In this document: positions 33,316 to 43,524 of the stretch, piece by piece | Position numbering within the stretch: the first letter of the stretch is position 1 | Layout of the letters: the number at the start of each line of letters is the position of its first letter | Assembly: GCF_013359905.1 (NCBI RefSeq) | Contig: NZ_JABMCC010000101.1 | Coordinates: forward strand, 186,001 to 250,000 | Length of the DNA stretch: 64,000 bases | Source of the DNA: Paenibacillus taichungensis | Lineage (GTDB): Bacteria; Bacillota; Bacilli; Paenibacillales; Paenibacillaceae | Direction of reading: 5' to 3' | Translations under genes and position numbers: made by a program | The notes under the pieces: generated by a model | Told to the model about the DNA's origin: nothing | Databases searched by the model: none | The model's input: the letters and a program-made list of their open reading frames with translations, nothing else

Positions 33316-34086
33316 TTACGTGAGCCAGCCACCATTTGGACTTATAATCTGCCCATTAATGTATCCAGACTCGGGAAGTGCAAGGAAGTAGACCAGTGAT
33401 GAGATTTCATCTGGCTGGGCAAGTCTTCCTGCCGGAATTTCCTCTTCCAGCATTTTTAGTTCATCCTGGTCCAGATGGTTCAACATGGATGTTTGAACTG
33501 CACCAGGAGCTACAGCATTCACCGTTACGCCAGATGGAGCCAGCTCTTTGGCAAGAGCCTTGGTGAAAGCATTTACACCGCCTTTGGTTGTAGAATACAA
33601 CACCTCACAAGAGGCACCCGATAGTCCCCAGATAGACGACACGTTAATAATTCGACCATATCTTTGGGAGATCATGTGAGGCATCATTTCCTGTGTGCAC
33701 AAGAACGTGCCCTTCAGATTGATCGCCATCACTTCGTCCCAGATTTCTTCCGTAACATCGGACAGCATTCCATAATGAGATATCCCTGCATTATTCACCA
33801 GAATATCCGGCATCAGCCCATGTGATTCCAGCTTCTCACGCATTCGTTCAATTTGCTCCCGACTGCGTAGATCAGCAGACACCGTCATCACTTTACCACT
33901 GCCTTGTTCCATGCACCTTCTCGCCGCTTCATTAGCTGCTTCATGCGATTTCATATAGTGAATCACTACATTCATGCCCACCTTGGCAAAACGCTCTGCG
34001 ATAGCTGCTCCAATGCCTCCGCTCGCGCCTGTTACAAGTACTGTCATTTCTCCAATTGGCTTCAATTGTCCTGTTCCCCTCTCCAT
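33316..34086 (-). CDS. ymfI: SDR oxidoreductase YmfI (EF-P 5-aminopentanol modification-associated)
   Basis: A short-chain dehydrogenase of up to 256 residues. The cofactor loop is TGASGGIGAAIA, followed by NNAGISHYG and the catalytic Ser-Tyr-Lys set in INVSSIWG and LYSTTKGGVNAF. It resembles FabG, but its place after ymfF and ymfH marks it as YmfI, which in B. subtilis completes the 5-aminopentanolyl group on EF-P. ATG 34086 lies one base after the ymfH stop but has no ribosome site; TTG 34065 (AGGGG 10 bases upstream) is a good alternative start giving 249 residues. Confidence 0.92.
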   Translation of the reverse strand: MERGTGQLKPIGEMTVLVTGASGGIGAAIAERFAKVGMNVVIHYMKSHEAANEAARRCMEQGSGKVMTVSADLRSREQIERMREKLESHGLMPDILVNNAGISHYGMLSDVTEEIWDEVMAINLKGTFLCTQEMMPHMISQRYGRIINVSSIWGLSGASCEVLYSTTKGGVNAFTKALAKELAPSGVTVNAVAPGAVQTSMLNHLDQDELKMLEEEIPAGRLAQPDEISSLVYFLALPESGYINGQIISPNGGWLT

Positions 34087-34087
34087 A

Positions 34088-35368
34088 TTAAGGACTCACG
34101 ACAAGCGATATCGCCAGTTGATCCCAACGAATATGCTCTTTCAATCTAAGGTTTACCTCTTCCAGTGTGAGCGATTCATACAACGAGAGCATGTTGAAAA
34201 AATCACCACCACGGAATTGCTGACGCGTGAATTCATTCGCAATGTTTTCTGGTGAATTGAGCATACGCAAATATCCACCTATTTTCTTTTTGCGTGCGCG
34301 CTCAAAGTCGGTTGCATCAAATCCCTTTTCCACAATAGCATCGACTTCTTCACGAATACGCGCAAGCAGTTGATCCGGGTCTTTGGTATCCCCGCCAATA
34401 GCAGAAAAAGCATATTGCGGCGAACTGTTATATTCATGCCCAAAGCTGTCCGAAATCAGGTCTTCATCGTACAATTTTTGAAATAGCGGGGTACTGGAAC
34501 CAAATAACAGATCCATCATTAGTTTAGTTGTCATATCCCGGCGCAGCAGGTCTTCTCCAGTAAGTCCCACTTCAGTTTCCTTAAAACCAAACAAACATTT
34601 GGGCAGGGAAACGGCCAATTTGGATTCACGTCTAGCTTCGCCCACTTGCTTAGGTTCCGGTTCAAAAATCCGCTCGATTTTCCCTTGAGGCTTGTAATTT
34701 TTCTTCGCCTGGTTCGAACGAACCATATCGATCACTTCCTGCGGATCTACTCCACCCACGACAAACAGAAGCATATTGCTTGGATGATAAAAAGAGTTGT
34801 AACACGTGTACAACGTTTCTTTGGTTATAGTACCAATGGATTCAACGGTTCCGGCGATATCAATATGCACAGGATGTTTCTGATACATCGCCTCAATCAG
34901 GCCAAAATAAACGCGCCAATCCGGATTATCCGCATACATATTAATTTCCTGTGCGATGATCCCTTTTTCCTTTTCCACATTCTGATCGGTGAAGTAAGGA
35001 TTTTGCACAAAATCAACTAATGTTTGTATATTTTCATTGACATGTTCCGTTGCCGAAAACAAATAAACCGTCTGATCGAAACTGGTAAAAGCATTGGCAG
35101 AAGCTCCATGAGAAGCAAATGTAGCGAAAATATCTCCTGTTGGTTCTTCAAACATTTTGTGTTCCAGAAAATGGGCAATTCCGTCCGGAACCTTCACTTC
35201 CTCTTGTCCTTCAACCTTAAAATGATTGTCCACAGAGCCGTATTTGGTTGCAAATGTGGCATATGTTTTCTGGAAACCCGGTTTAGGCAGAATATAAACA
35301 TGCAGCCCGTTATCCATCACTTCGTAATACAGCGTTTCCTGCAAGCGATCGTATGTTATGCTCTCCAC
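34088..35368 (-). CDS. ymfH: M16 metallopeptidase-like protein YmfH (EF-P modification-associated)
   Basis: A 426-residue pitrilysin-family protein. The zinc motif is complete: HFLEHKMFE (H-x2-E-H, residues about 67-71), with the distal glutamate in IIAQEINMY. The M16 C-terminal domain follows (VVGGVDPQEV). The start is GTG 35368 behind AGGGGG. It lies next to ymfF, which lacks the motif, as in M16B heterodimers with one active subunit. In Firmicutes this pair is annotated with EF-P 5-aminopentanol modification by genetic association; proteolytic substrate unknown. Confidence 0.93.
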   Translation of the reverse strand: MESITYDRLQETLYYEVMDNGLHVYILPKPGFQKTYATFATKYGSVDNHFKVEGQEEVKVPDGIAHFLEHKMFEEPTGDIFATFASHGASANAFTSFDQTVYLFSATEHVNENIQTLVDFVQNPYFTDQNVEKEKGIIAQEINMYADNPDWRVYFGLIEAMYQKHPVHIDIAGTVESIGTITKETLYTCYNSFYHPSNMLLFVVGGVDPQEVIDMVRSNQAKKNYKPQGKIERIFEPEPKQVGEARRESKLAVSLPKCLFGFKETEVGLTGEDLLRRDMTTKLMMDLLFGSSTPLFQKLYDEDLISDSFGHEYNSSPQYAFSAIGGDTKDPDQLLARIREEVDAIVEKGFDATDFERARKKKIGGYLRMLNSPENIANEFTRQQFRGGDFFNMLSLYESLTLEEVNLRLKEHIRWDQLAISLVVSP

Positions 35369-35371
35369 CGA

Positions 35372-36652
35372 CTATTCCCCCTTCTCATCACGCAAGAAAT
35401 AAATCGTATCCAGACGGAATTTCTCTGCCGCCTCACGAACATTTTCTTTGCTGATCTGTTCTACTTGGGCCAGCAGTTCCTCGGCGGTCCGTTCTTTGCC
35501 GGACAATTGTCGATTAAAATCATAAGCAATCAGCTCAAATGCAGAATCCTGCATTTCCTTGAGCAAATTACGGATCATCGCCTTGGTCTGGGACATCTCC
35601 AGGTCAGTGATATTCCCATTCTTCATTTCATCCAGCTGCTGCTTGATAATCATGACGGCTTTTTCGTAATTGGGGATTTCTATCCCGGATTGGATCGTTG
35701 CAATCCCTTTATGCCCGTCATAACGGGAAGAGGCATAGTACGCAAGACTTTCTTTTTCACGAACATTAACAAACAGCTTGGAATGAGGATATCCTCCGAG
35801 AATGCCGTTATACATCAAAGCAGCTGCATACTGAGGGTCACCATAAGTGATAGACGTGCGAAGCCCCATATTGAGCTTACCCTGATTAACATTAAGCCGT
35901 TCTACAACGGTTTCCACTTCTTTATCTCCACGAATAGCTTCCTGTGTATGATAGTCAGAAGAGGTCGCTCGTTCTACATTGAAATAACGCTGAACCAGAT
36001 TCTCTACCTCTTCCAGCGTGGTGTCGCCCACCACATACAAGTCCATACTTGCCTGCTGCAACCATTCCTGATACGAAGCTGTCAATGTATCTGGATCAAT
36101 GCCCGGCAAATCCTTGCGTTCACCAAGCGGGTGCAAGCGGTAAGGTTCGTTTTTACACATCTCCTCAATACTACGTTCCGCAGCATAACGCATCTTGTCA
36201 TTGACGATGGACTCCAGCATTTTGCGAACAGTCTCCCGCTCAGCTTGTACATAAGAAGTTCTGAAATGTCCATTTTCCTGTGCAGGGCGTGTGAGGACCT
36301 CACCTAGAAAAGCAAAAGAACGATCCAACAGCTGCTCGTCTCCGCCAACAAAGGAATCATTAATGGTATCCATACGGAACTGTACAATCTGGTAATCGCC
36401 ACGTTTATAGACATCAAAGCCAAAACCCGCTCCATACAAATGTTCCAATTGTTCACGAAATTGCGTTGTTTCCGGATAGGATTCGGTCCCGCGCCGAAGT
36501 ACGAAAGGTGTTAAGGCTACTTTGGTAACCGTATCTTCCTGCAGGGGAACCCCTGCGTAAAGCGAGATCGCAAATGTCTTAAAACGTTTCGTAGGAAGAA
36601 CATGTATGCGGAATTCTTTCCGGTTTCCTCGTTCAAATCCTGATGTATTCAA
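35372..36652 (-). CDS. ymfF: M16 peptidase-like protein YmfF, inactive-site subunit
   Basis: A 426-residue M16 fold protein. No H-x2-E-H motif is present at the expected position (the region reads LTPFVLRRGTESYPETTQFREQLEHLYG), so it should be the non-catalytic partner of YmfH, which starts three bases after it ends. The C-terminal half has the R-Y-type substrate-binding segments (ESLAYYASSRYDGHKG). The start is TTG 36652, with GGGG upstream. A terminator after sleB precedes it, so ymfF heads a new unit ymfF-ymfH-ymfI-ymfJ. Confidence 0.92.
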   Translation of the reverse strand: MNTSGFERGNRKEFRIHVLPTKRFKTFAISLYAGVPLQEDTVTKVALTPFVLRRGTESYPETTQFREQLEHLYGAGFGFDVYKRGDYQIVQFRMDTINDSFVGGDEQLLDRSFAFLGEVLTRPAQENGHFRTSYVQAERETVRKMLESIVNDKMRYAAERSIEEMCKNEPYRLHPLGERKDLPGIDPDTLTASYQEWLQQASMDLYVVGDTTLEEVENLVQRYFNVERATSSDYHTQEAIRGDKEVETVVERLNVNQGKLNMGLRTSITYGDPQYAAALMYNGILGGYPHSKLFVNVREKESLAYYASSRYDGHKGIATIQSGIEIPNYEKAVMIIKQQLDEMKNGNITDLEMSQTKAMIRNLLKEMQDSAFELIAYDFNRQLSGKERTAEELLAQVEQISKENVREAAEKFRLDTIYFLRDEKGE

Positions 36653-36726
36653 ATGTCAAAACCCCTTTACGGCGTCATTTATCATGCAATAAGTGAAGCT
36701 TAAACGTAACAACCATTTTAACCCAT

Positions 36727-36770
36727 TCAAAAGGCAAGAAGCAACCGAAGTCACGCCTTCTGGTTGCTTC
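36727..36770 (-). terminator. Terminator of sleB
   Basis: On the minus strand GAAGCAACC (36770-36762) pairs with GGTTGCTTC (36746-36738), with inner AGAAG/CTTC, followed by TTGCCTTTTG. It lies 9 bases beyond the sleB stop. Confidence 0.78.
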
Positions 36771-36778
36771 CAAGATCA

Positions 36779-37609
36779 TCACATACAGAATATATGCTGC
36801 CCAATTGTTTTTACCTGAGGACGTGTCCAGATCCATTTGGATGTAGCTGTCTTCGGATTAAAATAATAGAGGCATCCACCGGATGGGTCCCAACCATTCA
36901 TCGCCTGTTCAACTGCTTTTTTAGCTTGAGCATTCGGTTCCAGATAAATCTGGCCGTCTGCAACGGCAGTAAACGCACCCGGCTGGAAAATCACTCCTGA
37001 TGGTGTGTTCGGGAAACTCGGCGATTTCACACGATTCAGGATAACTGCCGCTACTGCCACTTGACCTTCAAATGGCTCTCCGCGAGATTCACCATATACC
37101 GCGTTAGCCATAATTTTGATTTCGTTCTCTGACAATCCCATGGAATTGGCAGAGCCCATATTGTCCTGCTCTTTATCCGCAGTATTGTTATTGTTGCCAC
37201 TCTCTCCTGAGGTTTGATCCTTATGCAACGGTGTTTCTGTTGGCGACCATTGTTTTGAAGCATTGTAAAGTTTCAGCTTGGTTTTGGCTCCAACCACACC
37301 ATCTGCCTTCATGCCGAATTCCGATTGAAACCATTTTACTGATTTCAATGTGGTGCTGCCGAAATTACTGTCAATTTTACCATTGTAAAATCCCAAATAT
37401 TTTAGCCGGCCTTGAAGCTCGTATACATCCTGACCGTAACTTCCATATTTCACAGCATTGGTGCTAAAGGTGGGTAACGACTGCTCTTCGACTTGCGGGG
37501 TACTTGGGTTTGGACTTTCGGTTGCTGTATTCCCAGGAAGCAAATAACGAATTCCCAATGCGGACATCAGCAAAATAGCAGTGAAAAGCCATATGTTCAT
37601 TTTTCGCAT
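36779..37609 (-). CDS. sleB: Spore cortex-lytic enzyme SleB-type cell-wall hydrolase
   Basis: A 276-residue secreted hydrolase. It starts with a signal/anchor helix (about 4-22), then a PG_binding_1 repeat domain (VKYGSYGQDVYELQGRLKYLG, about 52-115), a linker rich in N, S and G, and the Hydrolase_2 (SleB) catalytic domain (IKIMANAVYGESRGEPFEGQVAVAAVILNRV) with the catalytic glutamate in YGESRGEP. SleB is a lytic transglycosylase that degrades spore cortex during germination. ATG 37609 is chosen because a SigG-type promoter (37658-37688) overlaps the longer frame. spoIIIE lies upstream. Confidence 0.93.
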   Translation of the reverse strand: MRKMNIWLFTAILLMSALGIRYLLPGNTATESPNPSTPQVEEQSLPTFSTNAVKYGSYGQDVYELQGRLKYLGFYNGKIDSNFGSTTLKSVKWFQSEFGMKADGVVGAKTKLKLYNASKQWSPTETPLHKDQTSGESGNNNNTADKEQDNMGSANSMGLSENEIKIMANAVYGESRGEPFEGQVAVAAVILNRVKSPSFPNTPSGVIFQPGAFTAVADGQIYLEPNAQAKKAVEQAMNGWDPSGGCLYYFNPKTATSKWIWTRPQVKTIGQHIFCM

Positions 37610-37657
37610 CGACTGTGCTCTACCTTTCTCTTGTGGGATTAACAGAATCGCTAAGGT

Positions 37658-37688
37658 TATTATGACAAGCATACTTCGTTCCTATGCA
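37658..37688 (-). promoter_or_regulatory. SigG-type promoter of sleB
   Basis: On the minus strand TGCATA (37688-37683), 18 bases, CATAATA (37664-37658), near the forespore SigG consensus TGAATA-N17/18-CATACTA. Confidence 0.72.
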
Positions 37689-37741
37689 CCAAATCCTCCG
37701 ATCATTGGACATCATGGCAAATCTTCAGTCAAATGGCATGC

Positions 37742-37773
37742 AAAAAGCCCTCAACCAGTAAGGTTAAGGGCTT
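37742..37773 (-). terminator. Terminator of spoIIIE
   Basis: On the minus strand AAGCCCTTAACC (37773-37762) pairs with GGTTGAGGGCTT (37756-37745), followed by TTTTG. Confidence 0.9.
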
Positions 37774-37796
37774 GGATCTTTTACACATGCTGTGTA

Positions 37797-40538
37797 TTAC
37801 GAGCTTATTTTATTCTGTTGATACTGTTCCAGTGAGATCAATACTTCCCTTGGTTTACTGCCCTCGTAAGGACCAATCACACCTCGGGCCTCCATGGAGT
37901 CAATCAAACGTGCTGCGCGCGTGTAACCCACTCGCATTCGGCGCTGCAATAGAGAAACGGAAGCTTGCTTCGCCTCCAAAATAATCTGTACTGCTTGTTC
38001 ATATAACTCATCCTGCACTTCATCTGCTGCCTGAACGGAATCATCCACCTCAGGAACAATGGATTCGTCATACTGCGCTTCACCTTGACCACGCACGTAA
38101 TTCACGATATTTTCAACTTCCTCATCACTCATGAAAGCGCCTTGTACACGAACCGGCTTCGAAGCTCCCATAGGCATAAACAGCATATCTCCTCGGCCCA
38201 ACAACTTCTCGGCCCCACCCATATCCAGAATGGTTCGAGAATCCACTTGAGAGGATACACCAAAGGCAATCCGGGACGGAATGTTGGCTTTGATTACACC
38301 AGTGATAACATCCACAGAAGGGCGCTGTGTGGCAATGATCAGATGGATACCCGCTGCACGCGCCATCTGAGCCAATCGAGCAATCGCATCTTCCACGTCA
38401 CCGGCGGCAACCATCATGAGGTCAGCCAGCTCGTCCACGATAACAACGATGTAAGGCAAAACCGCCGCTGGGTTGTCTTTCATCAGATTGTTATAACCTT
38501 CAACGTTACGTGTACCGGATTTGGAGAACAACTCATATCTTTTCTCCATCTCAACAACGATCTTCTTGAGAGCAAGTGAGGCCCTTTTAGGATCCGTTAC
38601 GACCGGTGCCATCAGATGCGGAATACCGTTATATACGTTTAGCTCGACCATTTTGGGATCGACCATCAAAAATTTCACTTCATCTGGCTTCGCTTTGTAC
38701 AGGATGCTCGTAATAATACCATTGATACATACTGATTTACCTGAACCCGTCGCACCAGCCACCAGCAAATGGGGCATACGAGCCAGATTACCGATGATCG
38801 TCTGTCCAGAGATATCTCGCCCAAATGCAATGGTCACTTTGGATTCGGCTTCCTGGAATGTGGCAGTCTCCATAACCTCCCGCATTGTTACTACGGATAC
38901 CTCTCCATTAGGTACTTCAATACCAATTGCGGATTTGCCGGGAATTGGTGCTTCCATTCGGATATCCTTAGCCGCCAGGGCTAAAGCAATATCGTCTGTC
39001 AGACTTACAATTCTGCTAACCTTCACACCAATATCCGGTTGGATCTCATACCGTGTAACAGCAGGGCCTCTGACTACTTCAAGTACTTTGGCACGAACAC
39101 CGAAGCTTTCCAGCGTTGCTTCCAGCTTGCGTGCAGTCTGCATGTAATCCTTCTGATCGCCACCCTTACCTCCATTGTTAGGCTTGGAAAGAAGTCTGAA
39201 TGACGGAAGTTTATAAGGTTTCGGAGGTGGTGGTGGTGGCTTAACTGGCTGCACTTCCTGCCCCTCCGTATCTGAAACAACCGAACCTTGAGCCCCATTA
39301 CTCAACGTAGACCCAACGTCCGAACTACCCTCAACAGCATCCATCGTAGCTATTCCAGCATCCGCCGCTTCAGGCCACTCATTGTTATCCACAAGTTCAT
39401 CTGAGATCTTAATTGGAGGCTCTTCTGCCTGCATGTTATCCGTTAGATCATCTGGGAAAGGATACGCATCATCCAGATCATCATCTTTACCAGCATCCTC
39501 GGATCTGACATGTTCAAAGAAGTCACGGATGATTGGAGCCGAATTAGGTCTTGATTGCACAGGAACTGCTGCAGGAGCCATTACATCGGATGCGATGATT
39601 GGCTCATCATGCCATGAATCCGCAGGAGTTTCCTGCTCCGCACGGTAGACGACATGTTCCGCGTCTAAAGAATCATCCTCGTCCACTCCACGCTCAGCCT
39701 TCGTCCGTTCCCGATCAGAACCCCATTTTCCAAAGAGTTGGAAAAAAATCGGTGCTTTTCGTTTCGGTAGCTGTTGATTCTGCAGATCATCGTAATCGTC
39801 ATCATCTTCCTCGTCGTCTACTGGAACAGGTACCACTTTGCGAACATTCCCGTTTTTCTTGCTCGTAGAGCTTGAAGTAGCACGTGCTACTGGTCTAGCC
39901 TCCAGCTTTTTGTACATCGCACTACCTGCATCCCATATTTTCGTTCTGAAAATGCGAATCAGATCGACATAAGAAAGATTGGTAATCAACATGAAACTGA
40001 TAACGAACATCACGATCATAATCAATCGGGCTCCCAAGCTGCCAAACAACCACAAGAACAAGGCAAACTGCGCCGCTCCTATATAACCGCCGCTAATGTC
40101 CTTATTGAGCATCGAATCCCGTTCGCCTGGCGCAGCAGGCGTGAGCAACTCGGTTTGCATATCATTATGTATCTGTGTAAGTACAGCACCTGGCTCCAGG
40201 GCTCCAACTGGTATAAGTTTCTGGTGCATGGCAGAGACGGTACTCATCAGTGTTAAAGCAAACACCAGCAATACGAGCCCTGTCTTGCGCGTTGTCCAGC
40301 CGCTCGGCCATTTTCGATGAATCATCACCATTAAGCCATAATAGATCCCTATAAGCGGAATCGCAAAATAGAACTTGCCAAGCATCAACCCAAACATCTT
40401 GGAAAGCGAGCGCCCTACGGTTGCTTCACCCGACAAAGCAATGACGGCAAGGGTTATAAGCACAATGCCGTAAATTTCATATTTTAAAACGCCGCTAAAA
40501 GCTGCGGCCTTTTTTTTCCTCTTTTTTCTTCTGGCCAA
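37797..40538 (-). CDS. spoIIIE: DNA translocase SpoIIIE/FtsK
   Basis: A 913-residue membrane-anchored DNA pump that moves the chromosome into the forespore and clears DNA from division septa. The N-terminus is basic with four membrane helices (within about 20-175). A long acidic, Pro-rich linker follows to about 440 (with PPPPPP). The motor has alpha and beta domains with Walker [10 protein letters not shown] and Walker [13 protein letters not shown], and the C-terminal gamma winged helix ([28 protein letters not shown]) that reads SRS sequences. The start is TTG 40538 with GGGGGTGA 7 bases upstream. An extended -10 (TGGTATAAT, 40570-40562) precedes it. The linker is longer than in B. subtilis SpoIIIE (787 residues). 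Confidence 0.95.
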   Translation of the reverse strand: MARRKKRKKKAAAFSGVLKYEIYGIVLITLAVIALSGEATVGRSLSKMFGLMLGKFYFAIPLIGIYYGLMVMIHRKWPSGWTTRKTGLVLLVFALTLMSTVSAMHQKLIPVGALEPGAVLTQIHNDMQTELLTPAAPGERDSMLNKDISGGYIGAAQFALFLWLFGSLGARLIMIVMFVISFMLITNLSYVDLIRIFRTKIWDAGSAMYKKLEARPVARATSSSTSKKNGNVRKVVPVPVDDEEDDDDYDDLQNQQLPKRKAPIFFQLFGKWGSDRERTKAERGVDEDDSLDAEHVVYRAEQETPADSWHDEPIIASDVMAPAAVPVQSRPNSAPIIRDFFEHVRSEDAGKDDDLDDAYPFPDDLTDNMQAEEPPIKISDELVDNNEWPEAADAGIATMDAVEGSSDVGSTLSNGAQGSVVSDTEGQEVQPVKPPPPPPKPYKLPSFRLLSKPNNGGKGGDQKDYMQTARKLEATLESFGVRAKVLEVVRGPAVTRYEIQPDIGVKVSRIVSLTDDIALALAAKDIRMEAPIPGKSAIGIEVPNGEVSVVTMREVMETATFQEAESKVTIAFGRDISGQTIIGNLARMPHLLVAGATGSGKSVCINGIITSILYKAKPDEVKFLMVDPKMVELNVYNGIPHLMAPVVTDPKRASLALKKIVVEMEKRYELFSKSGTRNVEGYNNLMKDNPAAVLPYIVVIVDELADLMMVAAGDVEDAIARLAQMARAAGIHLIIATQRPSVDVITGVIKANIPSRIAFGVSSQVDSRTILDMGGAEKLLGRGDMLFMPMGASKPVRVQGAFMSDEEVENIVNYVRGQGEAQYDESIVPEVDDSVQAADEVQDELYEQAVQIILEAKQASVSLLQRRMRVGYTRAARLIDSMEARGVIGPYEGSKPREVLISLEQYQQNKISS

Positions 40539-40628
40539 AATCAGGTCACCCCCAGAAGAATATTATACCATACAAATATAATCCGTACATATGTTCTTTT
40601 TCTGCTCAATTTGTCTTATTTGGTCGCG

Positions 40629-40859
40629 TTATGTTGGTCCCGGGTTACCCGAAAGTGGAACGATAGATCCGGGCATATTAGCGGGATTCAGATAAGCTTC
40701 CAAGGGGCATTCAAGTAAACGTACTATAACAGCCTCATTTTCATTAACAGGTCTGACCTGCATCAATAATCCGTTCATCTTGATCTCACGGGTGTCTTCT
40801 CCTTCATTCCACATCCCTGACCACAGCAGTTCAGGTGGCATCACTGTGTAAAGTGTCAT
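40629..40859 (-). CDS. ylzJ: YlzJ-like protein
   Basis: A 76-residue protein ([17 protein letters not shown] at the start, [16 protein letters not shown] in the middle) matching YlzJ of the Bacillus tepA-ylzJ-spoIIIE block; function unknown. Its ATG overlaps the tepA stop by four bases (ATGA), so translation is coupled to TepA. Confidence 0.9.
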   Translation of the reverse strand: MTLYTVMPPELLWSGMWNEGEDTREIKMNGLLMQVRPVNENEAVIVRLLECPLEAYLNPANMPGSIVPLSGNPGPT

Positions 40860-41629
40860 TGGGTATAGCCTCCTGCCTGCAGCGTCTGTCTTTTGTCTCC
40901 TATGAGTTGATTCAACTGAGCGATGGCCTGTCCGATCCCGCCTACGGCATCCATCAATCCATATTTAACCGCATCAGCGCTACCCACAGCTGTTCCGATA
41001 TCGCGGTTGAGTTCACCCGTTTTAAACATCAGTTCCTTGAACATTTCTTCAGAGATATTGGAGTGCGATGTAACAAATCTTACGACACGTTCCTGCATCT
41101 TCTCCATGTACTCAAACGTCTGAGGCACGCCTATCACGAGTCCGTTCATACGGATCGGATGAATGGTCATTGTTGCACTACCCGCAATCAGGGAATAGGT
41201 TGAGGCAACCGCGATCGGAACCCCAATGCTGTGCCCTCCTCCAATGACGACGGTAACCGTAGGTTTACTAAGTGAAGCAATCATTTCGGCAATAGCCAGG
41301 CCCGCCTCCACATCTCCTCCTACCGTATTTAAAATGATCAAAATGCCTTCGATTCGCTGATTCTGCTCTGCTGCAACCAGCTGAGGAATGAGGTGTTCAT
41401 ACTTTGTTGTTTTGTTTTGCGGAGGTAAAATTAAATGCCCTTCCACCTGACCGATAATGGTCATACAGAAAATGTTCGATTCAGCTGCAGGTGACTGCGT
41501 CTGTCCAAATTGCTGAATAGCCTCCGTTACAGGTGACATACCCTTTTCCTCTTGTGCAGGCACTTCCGGTGCCTCGGTGCCCGGTTGTTCCGATTTCGGT
41601 GTTTGCTTGTTTTTCATGTATTCGCTCAT
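40856..41629 (-). CDS. tepA: ClpP-fold translocation-enhancing protease TepA
   Basis: A 257-residue cytosolic protein of the ClpP/crotonase serine protease fold. The serine stands in [14 protein letters not shown], the oxyanion region in [18 protein letters not shown], and a candidate histidine in [12 protein letters not shown]. TepA of B. subtilis enhances pre-protein translocation, perhaps by degrading signal peptides. A disordered acidic N-terminal stretch of 45 residues precedes the fold. ATG 41629 is chosen since GGGGAG lies 7 bases upstream. ylzJ overlaps the end; rnjB with a strong terminator lies upstream. Confidence 0.93.
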   Translation of the reverse strand: MSEYMKNKQTPKSEQPGTEAPEVPAQEEKGMSPVTEAIQQFGQTQSPAAESNIFCMTIIGQVEGHLILPPQNKTTKYEHLIPQLVAAEQNQRIEGILIILNTVGGDVEAGLAIAEMIASLSKPTVTVVIGGGHSIGVPIAVASTYSLIAGSATMTIHPIRMNGLVIGVPQTFEYMEKMQERVVRFVTSHSNISEEMFKELMFKTGELNRDIGTAVGSADAVKYGLMDAVGGIGQAIAQLNQLIGDKRQTLQAGGYTQ

Positions 41630-41751
41630 TCGATTACTCCCCTTCTCCAGAAACATGTAATGTATTTCCTTAGTATGGGGAATGTTCCAGCTGACTTATA
41701 CCCGATTATTCATCAATTTCTCCACAATCTGGTGTAGGGCCAGAAAACAAC

Positions 41752-41806
41752 AAAAAAAGCCCCTTCTCTACGAGGAACCGTCCAATATTACTCGTAGAGA
41801 AGGGGC
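41752..41806 (-). terminator. Terminator of rnjB
   Basis: On the minus strand GCCCCTTCTCTACGAG (41806-41791) pairs perfectly with CTCGTAGAGAAGGGGC (41774-41759), followed by seven T. Confidence 0.97.
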
Positions 41807-41844
41807 GACTGTGTGCCTGAATTTATGTTTTTGTTTGATTTATT

Positions 41845-43524
41845 TTAAACTTCCATAATGATTGGCAAAATCATCGGTCTACGACGAGTTTGCTCATACA
41901 AGAAGCGTCCGAGTGCATCTTTAACATTCGTTTTGAGTGAAGCCCATTCGTTAACGTTCTCACTCATCAACTTCTGCAGTGTGCTGCTGACAATGCGATT
42001 GGCTTCATCAAGCAGTCCTTCCGATTCGCGTACATAGACAAATCCACGGGAGATGATGTCTGGACCGGAAACAATTTTGCCATCCTGTTTGCTCAGTGTT
42101 ACCACGACAACCAGAATGCCATCCTGTGACAGCAATTTACGGTCACGCAATACGATGTTACCTACATCGCCTACACCCAAGCCGTCGATCAACACGTTAC
42201 CTGCAGTAACTTTACCTGCCTTGCGTGCTGCTCCGCCTTGAATTTCAACCACTTCACCGATATCCGTAATGAAAATGTTGTCTGGATCAATACCTACAGA
42301 TTCAGCCAATACCGCATGACGGCGCTGCATACGGAATTCACCGTGAATCGGCAGGAAATATTTCGGTTTCATCAGGTTAAGCATCAGTTTCAGCTCTTCC
42401 TGGCTACCGTGACCGGATACGTGAACGCCACTGTTTGCACCGCTGTAATGCACGTTGGCACCCAGACGGAACAGTTCGTCAATCGTACGGCCTACATACT
42501 TCTCATTACCTGGAACTGGAGTTGCAGCAATAATTACTGTATCCCCAGGCAAAATATCTACTTTACGATGAGTGGAACGAGCCATACGTGTCAAGGCTGA
42601 CATTGGCTCGCCTTGGCTACCTGTGCAGAGAATTACTACACGGTCAGCAGCCATTTTGCCTACTTCTTCCGGTTCAATGATCATGCCGTCTGGAATCTCA
42701 AGGTAACCCAGTTCAGAAGCAATACCCACCACATTTACCATACTGCGTCCAATAACTGCGACTTTACGTCCAGTTACTTCAGCTGCATTGATAACCTGTT
42801 GAATCCGGTGTACGTTGGAAGCAAATGTTGCTACAACGACACGTTGGCTTGCTTTACGGAAGATATCTTCCAGAACGATACCCACATTTTTCTCCGAAGG
42901 TGTAAATCCAGGTTTCTCTGCGTTGGTACTATCGGACAAGAGGGCGAGTACGCCATTGGTTCCGATCTGTGCCATACGCTGGAGATCTGCATATTGACCA
43001 TTTACTGGAGTGTGATCAAATTTGAAGTCACCTGTATGAACAACAGCGCCTTCCGGTGTTTCGACACATACGCCGACGGAATCCGGAATACTATGGTTAG
43101 TAGCGAAGAACGTTGCTTTCAATACAGAGCCGAGTTGAATCTCGGAATCCGCATCAATCAGAATGCGTTTTGTTTCACCCAGCAAATTGGCTTCTTTCAG
43201 CTTGTTCTCCACAAGTCCGAGAGTAAGCTTTGTTCCGTATACAGGAACATTCAAGTGTTTCAGAACATATGGCAGACCACCAATATGATCCTCATGTCCG
43301 TGAGTCAAAATAATACCTCTTACTTTGTCACGGTTTTCAGTTAGATAAGAGATGTCAGGAATGACAATGTCGATTCCAAGCATATCTTCTTCCGGGAATT
43401 TAAGACCAGCATCTACGACTACAATGTCGTTCGCGTATTGGATGACGTACATATTTTTACCAATCTCGCCTACGCCGCCCAAAGCAAAAATCATCAGTTT
43501 ATCGTTGTTATTTTTCTTAGACAA
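41845..43524 (-). CDS. rnjB: Ribonuclease J (RNase J2-position paralogue)
   Basis: A 559-residue metallo-beta-lactamase/beta-CASP ribonuclease with 5'-3' exo- and endonuclease potential. The metal motif is complete in LTHGHEDHIGGLPYVLK (about residues 75-81); further motifs are VHTGDFKFDH, LLSDSTNAEKPGFTPSE and the beta-CASP HVSGHGSQEEL. The gene position after dapA and before tepA equals B. subtilis ymfA/rnjB, hence the symbol; RNase J1 identity cannot be excluded by sequence alone. The start is TTG 43524 behind AGGAGG. The leader is long (about 280 bases from the candidate promoter). Strong terminator downstream. Confidence 0.94.
   Translation of the reverse strand: MSKKNNNDKLMIFALGGVGEIGKNMYVIQYANDIVVVDAGLKFPEEDMLGIDIVIPDISYLTENRDKVRGIILTHGHEDHIGGLPYVLKHLNVPVYGTKLTLGLVENKLKEANLLGETKRILIDADSEIQLGSVLKATFFATNHSIPDSVGVCVETPEGAVVHTGDFKFDHTPVNGQYADLQRMAQIGTNGVLALLSDSTNAEKPGFTPSEKNVGIVLEDIFRKASQRVVVATFASNVHRIQQVINAAEVTGRKVAVIGRSMVNVVGIASELGYLEIPDGMIIEPEEVGKMAADRVVILCTGSQGEPMSALTRMARSTHRKVDILPGDTVIIAATPVPGNEKYVGRTIDELFRLGANVHYSGANSGVHVSGHGSQEELKLMLNLMKPKYFLPIHGEFRMQRRHAVLAESVGIDPDNIFITDIGEVVEIQGGAARKAGKVTAGNVLIDGLGVGDVGNIVLRDRKLLSQDGILVVVVTLSKQDGKIVSGPDIISRGFVYVRESEGLLDEANRIVSSTLQKLMSENVNEWASLKTNVKDALGRFLYEQTRRRPMILPIIMEV

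Noticed and set aside
33316..34086. FabG (fatty-acid biosynthesis reductase)
   Set aside because: The fold is the same, but position after ymfF/ymfH and no fab genes nearby favour YmfI.
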